Of a stretch of DNA of 64,000 nt, positions 62,206 through 64,000 are shown one piece after another (the first letter of the stretch is position 1; each line of letters begins with the position of its first letter). Position numbers and translations under genes: made by a program. The notes below the pieces were generated by a model. It saw only the letters and a list, made by a program, of their open reading frames with translations, had not been told where the DNA came from and did no database searches. Location: positions 186,001 to 250,000 of the forward strand of contig NZ_FPAU01000001.1 in the NCBI RefSeq assembly GCF_900116535.1, written 5' to 3'. The DNA comes from Kosakonia arachidis (GTDB taxonomy: Bacteria > Pseudomonadota > Gammaproteobacteria > Enterobacterales > Enterobacteriaceae).

Positions 62206-63858
62206 ATGAATTGGCTACCAAAGATCACCACGTTGGCGCTGCTGGCAATGTTGGGCATGGCAAGCTGGCAGGTGCAGGCATACGAACAGGATAAAACGTA
62301 TAATGTCACCATTCTGCATACCAATGATCACCACGGCCACTTCTGGCGCAGTGATTACGGCGAATACGGGTTATCGGCGCAAAAGACACTGGTGGACGGT
62401 ATTCGTAAAGAGGTGGCTGCCGAAGGTGGCAGTGTACTGCTGCTCTCCGGCGGCGACATCAATACTGGTGTACCCGAATCCGATTTACAGGATGCTGAAC
62501 CGGATTTTCGCGGCATGAACCTGATTGGTTATGACGCCATGGCGGTCGGCAACCATGAATTCGATAATCCGCTCAGCGTGTTGCGTCAGCAGGAGAAGTG
62601 GGCGAAGTTCCCGTTCCTCTCCGCCAATATTTATCAAAAAAGTACCGGTGAGCGCCTGTTTAAACCGTGGATGATCTTTAACCGCCAGGGACTGAAGATT
62701 GCCGTGATCGGTTTAACCACTGATGACACCGCCAAAATCGGCAATCCGGAGTTTTTCACCGATATTGAATTCCGTAAGCCTGCCGAGGAAGCAAAACTGG
62801 TGATTCAGGAGCTCCAGCAGAACGAAAAACCGGACGTAATCATCGCCACCACGCATATGGGCCATTATGACAACGGCGAGCACGGCTCAAATGCGCCGGG
62901 CGATGTGGAGATGGCGCGCAGCCTGCCGAAAGGGGCGCTGGCGATGATTGTGGGTGGTCACTCACAAGATCCTGTGTGTATGGCTTCCGAGAACAAAAAG
63001 CAGGTCGATTACGTGCCTGGAACGCCTTGTGCGCCCGATCAGCAGAACGGTATCTGGATTGTGCAGGCCCATGAATGGGGTAAATATGTTGGCCGTGCCG
63101 ATTTCCAGTTCCGCAACGGCGAGATGAAACTGGTGCGTTATCAGCTGATCCCGGTCAATCTGAAAAAGAAAGTCACCTACGATAACGGTAAAAGTGAGCG
63201 CGTACTCTACACGCCAGAAATTGCTGAAAATCCGCAAATGTTGTCGCTGCTGACGCCATTCCAGAACAAAGGCAAATCGCAACTGGAGGTGAAAATCGGC
63301 AACACCACTGGTCACCTGGAAGGGGATCGCAGCAAAGTTCGTTTTGTGCAAACCAACCTGGCGCGAGTGATTCTGGCTGCGCAAATGGCACGCACAGGTG
63401 CTGATCTGGCGGTGATGAGCGGCGGTGGGGTGCGTGACTCCATTGAGGCGGGTGACATCACCTATAAAGATGTGCTGAAAGTGCAGCCGTTCGGTAACAC
63501 CTTGGTTTACGCTACGCTGACCGGCAAAGAGCTGACAGATTATCTCACCGCTGTGGCACAGATGAAGCCAGATTCCGGCGCTTATCCGCAGTTCGCCAAC
63601 GTCAGTTTTGTCGCGAAAGGCGGCAAGCTCAATGAGCTTAAGATCAAAGGTGAACCGGTTGATGCAGCGAAAACGTATCGCCTGGCGACGCTGAGTTTCA
63701 ACGCCACCGGCGGTGATGGTTATCCGCGTCTTGATGATAAATCTGGCTATGTGAATACGGGGTTTATCGATGCAGAAGTGCTGAAAGAGTTTATTCAGAA
63801 AAACTCGCCGCTGGATGCGGCTGCTTTCGAACCGAAAGGGGAGGTGAGCTGGCAGTAA
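62206..63858 (+). CDS. ushA: Periplasmic UDP-sugar hydrolase / 5'-nucleotidase UshA
   Basis: UshA hydrolyses UDP-glucose and 5'-nucleotides in the periplasm for salvage. The 550 residues equal E. coli. The signal peptide ends VQA at residue 25. The binuclear metal ligands are visible: Asp41 and His43 (HTNDHHGHF), Asp84 (GGDINTG), Asn116 (GNHEFDN), and histidines in TTHMGHY and GGHSQD. The C-terminal substrate domain carries FNATGGDGYP for base stacking. AGGGAGAG precedes the ATG. Confidence 0.98.
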   Translation: MNWLPKITTLALLAMLGMASWQVQAYEQDKTYNVTILHTNDHHGHFWRSDYGEYGLSAQKTLVDGIRKEVAAEGGSVLLLSGGDINTGVPESDLQDAEPDFRGMNLIGYDAMAVGNHEFDNPLSVLRQQEKWAKFPFLSANIYQKSTGERLFKPWMIFNRQGLKIAVIGLTTDDTAKIGNPEFFTDIEFRKPAEEAKLVIQELQQNEKPDVIIATTHMGHYDNGEHGSNAPGDVEMARSLPKGALAMIVGGHSQDPVCMASENKKQVDYVPGTPCAPDQQNGIWIVQAHEWGKYVGRADFQFRNGEMKLVRYQLIPVNLKKKVTYDNGKSERVLYTPEIAENPQMLSLLTPFQNKGKSQLEVKIGNTTGHLEGDRSKVRFVQTNLARVILAAQMARTGADLAVMSGGGVRDSIEAGDITYKDVLKVQPFGNTLVYATLTGKELTDYLTAVAQMKPDSGAYPQFANVSFVAKGGKLNELKIKGEPVDAAKTYRLATLSFNATGGDGYPRLDDKSGYVNTGFIDAEVLKEFIQKNSPLDAAAFEPKGEVSWQ

Positions 63859-63865
63859 CCAGCTC
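63846..63865. other. Hairpin over the ushA stop codon
   Basis: GAGCTGG (63846-63852) and CCAGCTC (63859-63865) form a perfect 7-bp stem spanning the ushA stop, 8 bp from the convergent ybaK stop. It may terminate one or both genes, but no T-run is present. Confidence 0.4.
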
Positions 63866-63872
63866 GTAAACG

Positions 63873-64000
63873 TTAATCGCGGCGGGCGATATCGGCAAAT
63901 TTCGCGTCCAGCATTTTTGCCAGATCGCTTGCCGCCAATTCAATATCCAGCCCACGTTTGCCGCCGGAAACGTAAATAGAGGCGAATTCCTGTGCGGGGG
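63873..64000 (-). CDS. ybaK: Cys-tRNA(Pro)/Cys-tRNA(Cys) deacylase YbaK, C-terminal end (5' end outside window)
   Basis: On the minus strand the window edge encodes the last 41 residues of YbaK. They include the core strand [20 protein letters not shown] and end KFADIARRD with TAA at 63873-63875. The enzyme clears mischarged Cys-tRNA(Pro) in trans. The [10 protein letters not shown] segment is part of the YbaK/ProX editing fold. Its place after ushA on the opposite strand is the standard order. Confidence 0.9.
   Translation of the reverse strand, partial: PAQEFASIYVSGGKRGLDIELAASDLAKMLDAKFADIARRD

Overview
The window is a contiguous piece of an enterobacterial chromosome (Enterobacteriaceae). 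Gene content, order and protein lengths closely follow the E. coli tig-to-ybaK interval (cell-division minute 10), but the accessory genes differ from E. coli K-12. The sequence is nearest to the Enterobacter/Kosakonia/Klebsiella part of the family by impression; the species cannot be fixed from sequence reading alone. No plasmid, phage, transposase, CRISPR array, tRNA or rRNA was seen.

Layout. 1-9.7 kb: end of tig, then clpP-clpX, lon, hupB, ppiD, ybaV, fadM and queC (protein quality control, nucleoid, envelope folding, queuosine). Heat-shock (sigma-32) promoters precede clpP and lon. 9.7-21.9 kb: ybaE, cof, a cysteine desulfhydrase (cdsH) divergent from its probable regulator decR, the ABC exporter pair mdlA-mdlB, the nitrogen-sensing pair glnK-amtB behind a sigma-54 promoter with an NtrC site, tesB, ybaY, atl and the 4.5S RNA gene ffs.

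21.9-37.6 kb is a plastic zone. Conserved ybaA and remnants of a ylaB-like EAL gene mark the ancestral backbone, and cassettes sit around them: a MocR regulator with a YczE-type membrane protein, a GNAT acetyltransferase, an unrecognised pair of tiny overlapping genes, lacI-lacZ without lacY or lacA, a flavin reductase-like gene, a MetNIQ-like importer operon with a 2-oxoglutarate/Fe oxygenase, the zinc-independent ribosomal proteins rpmE2-rpmJ2 behind a Zur-type box, and a second MocR divergent from a RimJ-like acetyltransferase.

37.6-64 kb returns to backbone: ylaC, maa, hha-tomB, the acrAB efflux pump with divergent acrR, mscK, rsmS-priC, ybaN, apt, dnaX-ybaB-recR, htpG, adk, hemH, gsk, ybaL, fsr, ushA and the end of ybaK. 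Three backbone genes are decayed: maa has a 23-nt out-of-frame deletion, ybaN has an internal deletion plus an expanded 268-bp ERIC element inserted in its last codons, and ylaB survives only as a ~100-codon fragment with stops and a frameshift.

The least ordinary items are the expanded hairpin-rich ERIC, the near-identical lac operators in front of both lacI and lacZ, the EAL remnant, the MetNIQ/oxygenase operon with a non-lipoprotein binding protein, and the small two-gene unit at 25.06-25.52 kb.
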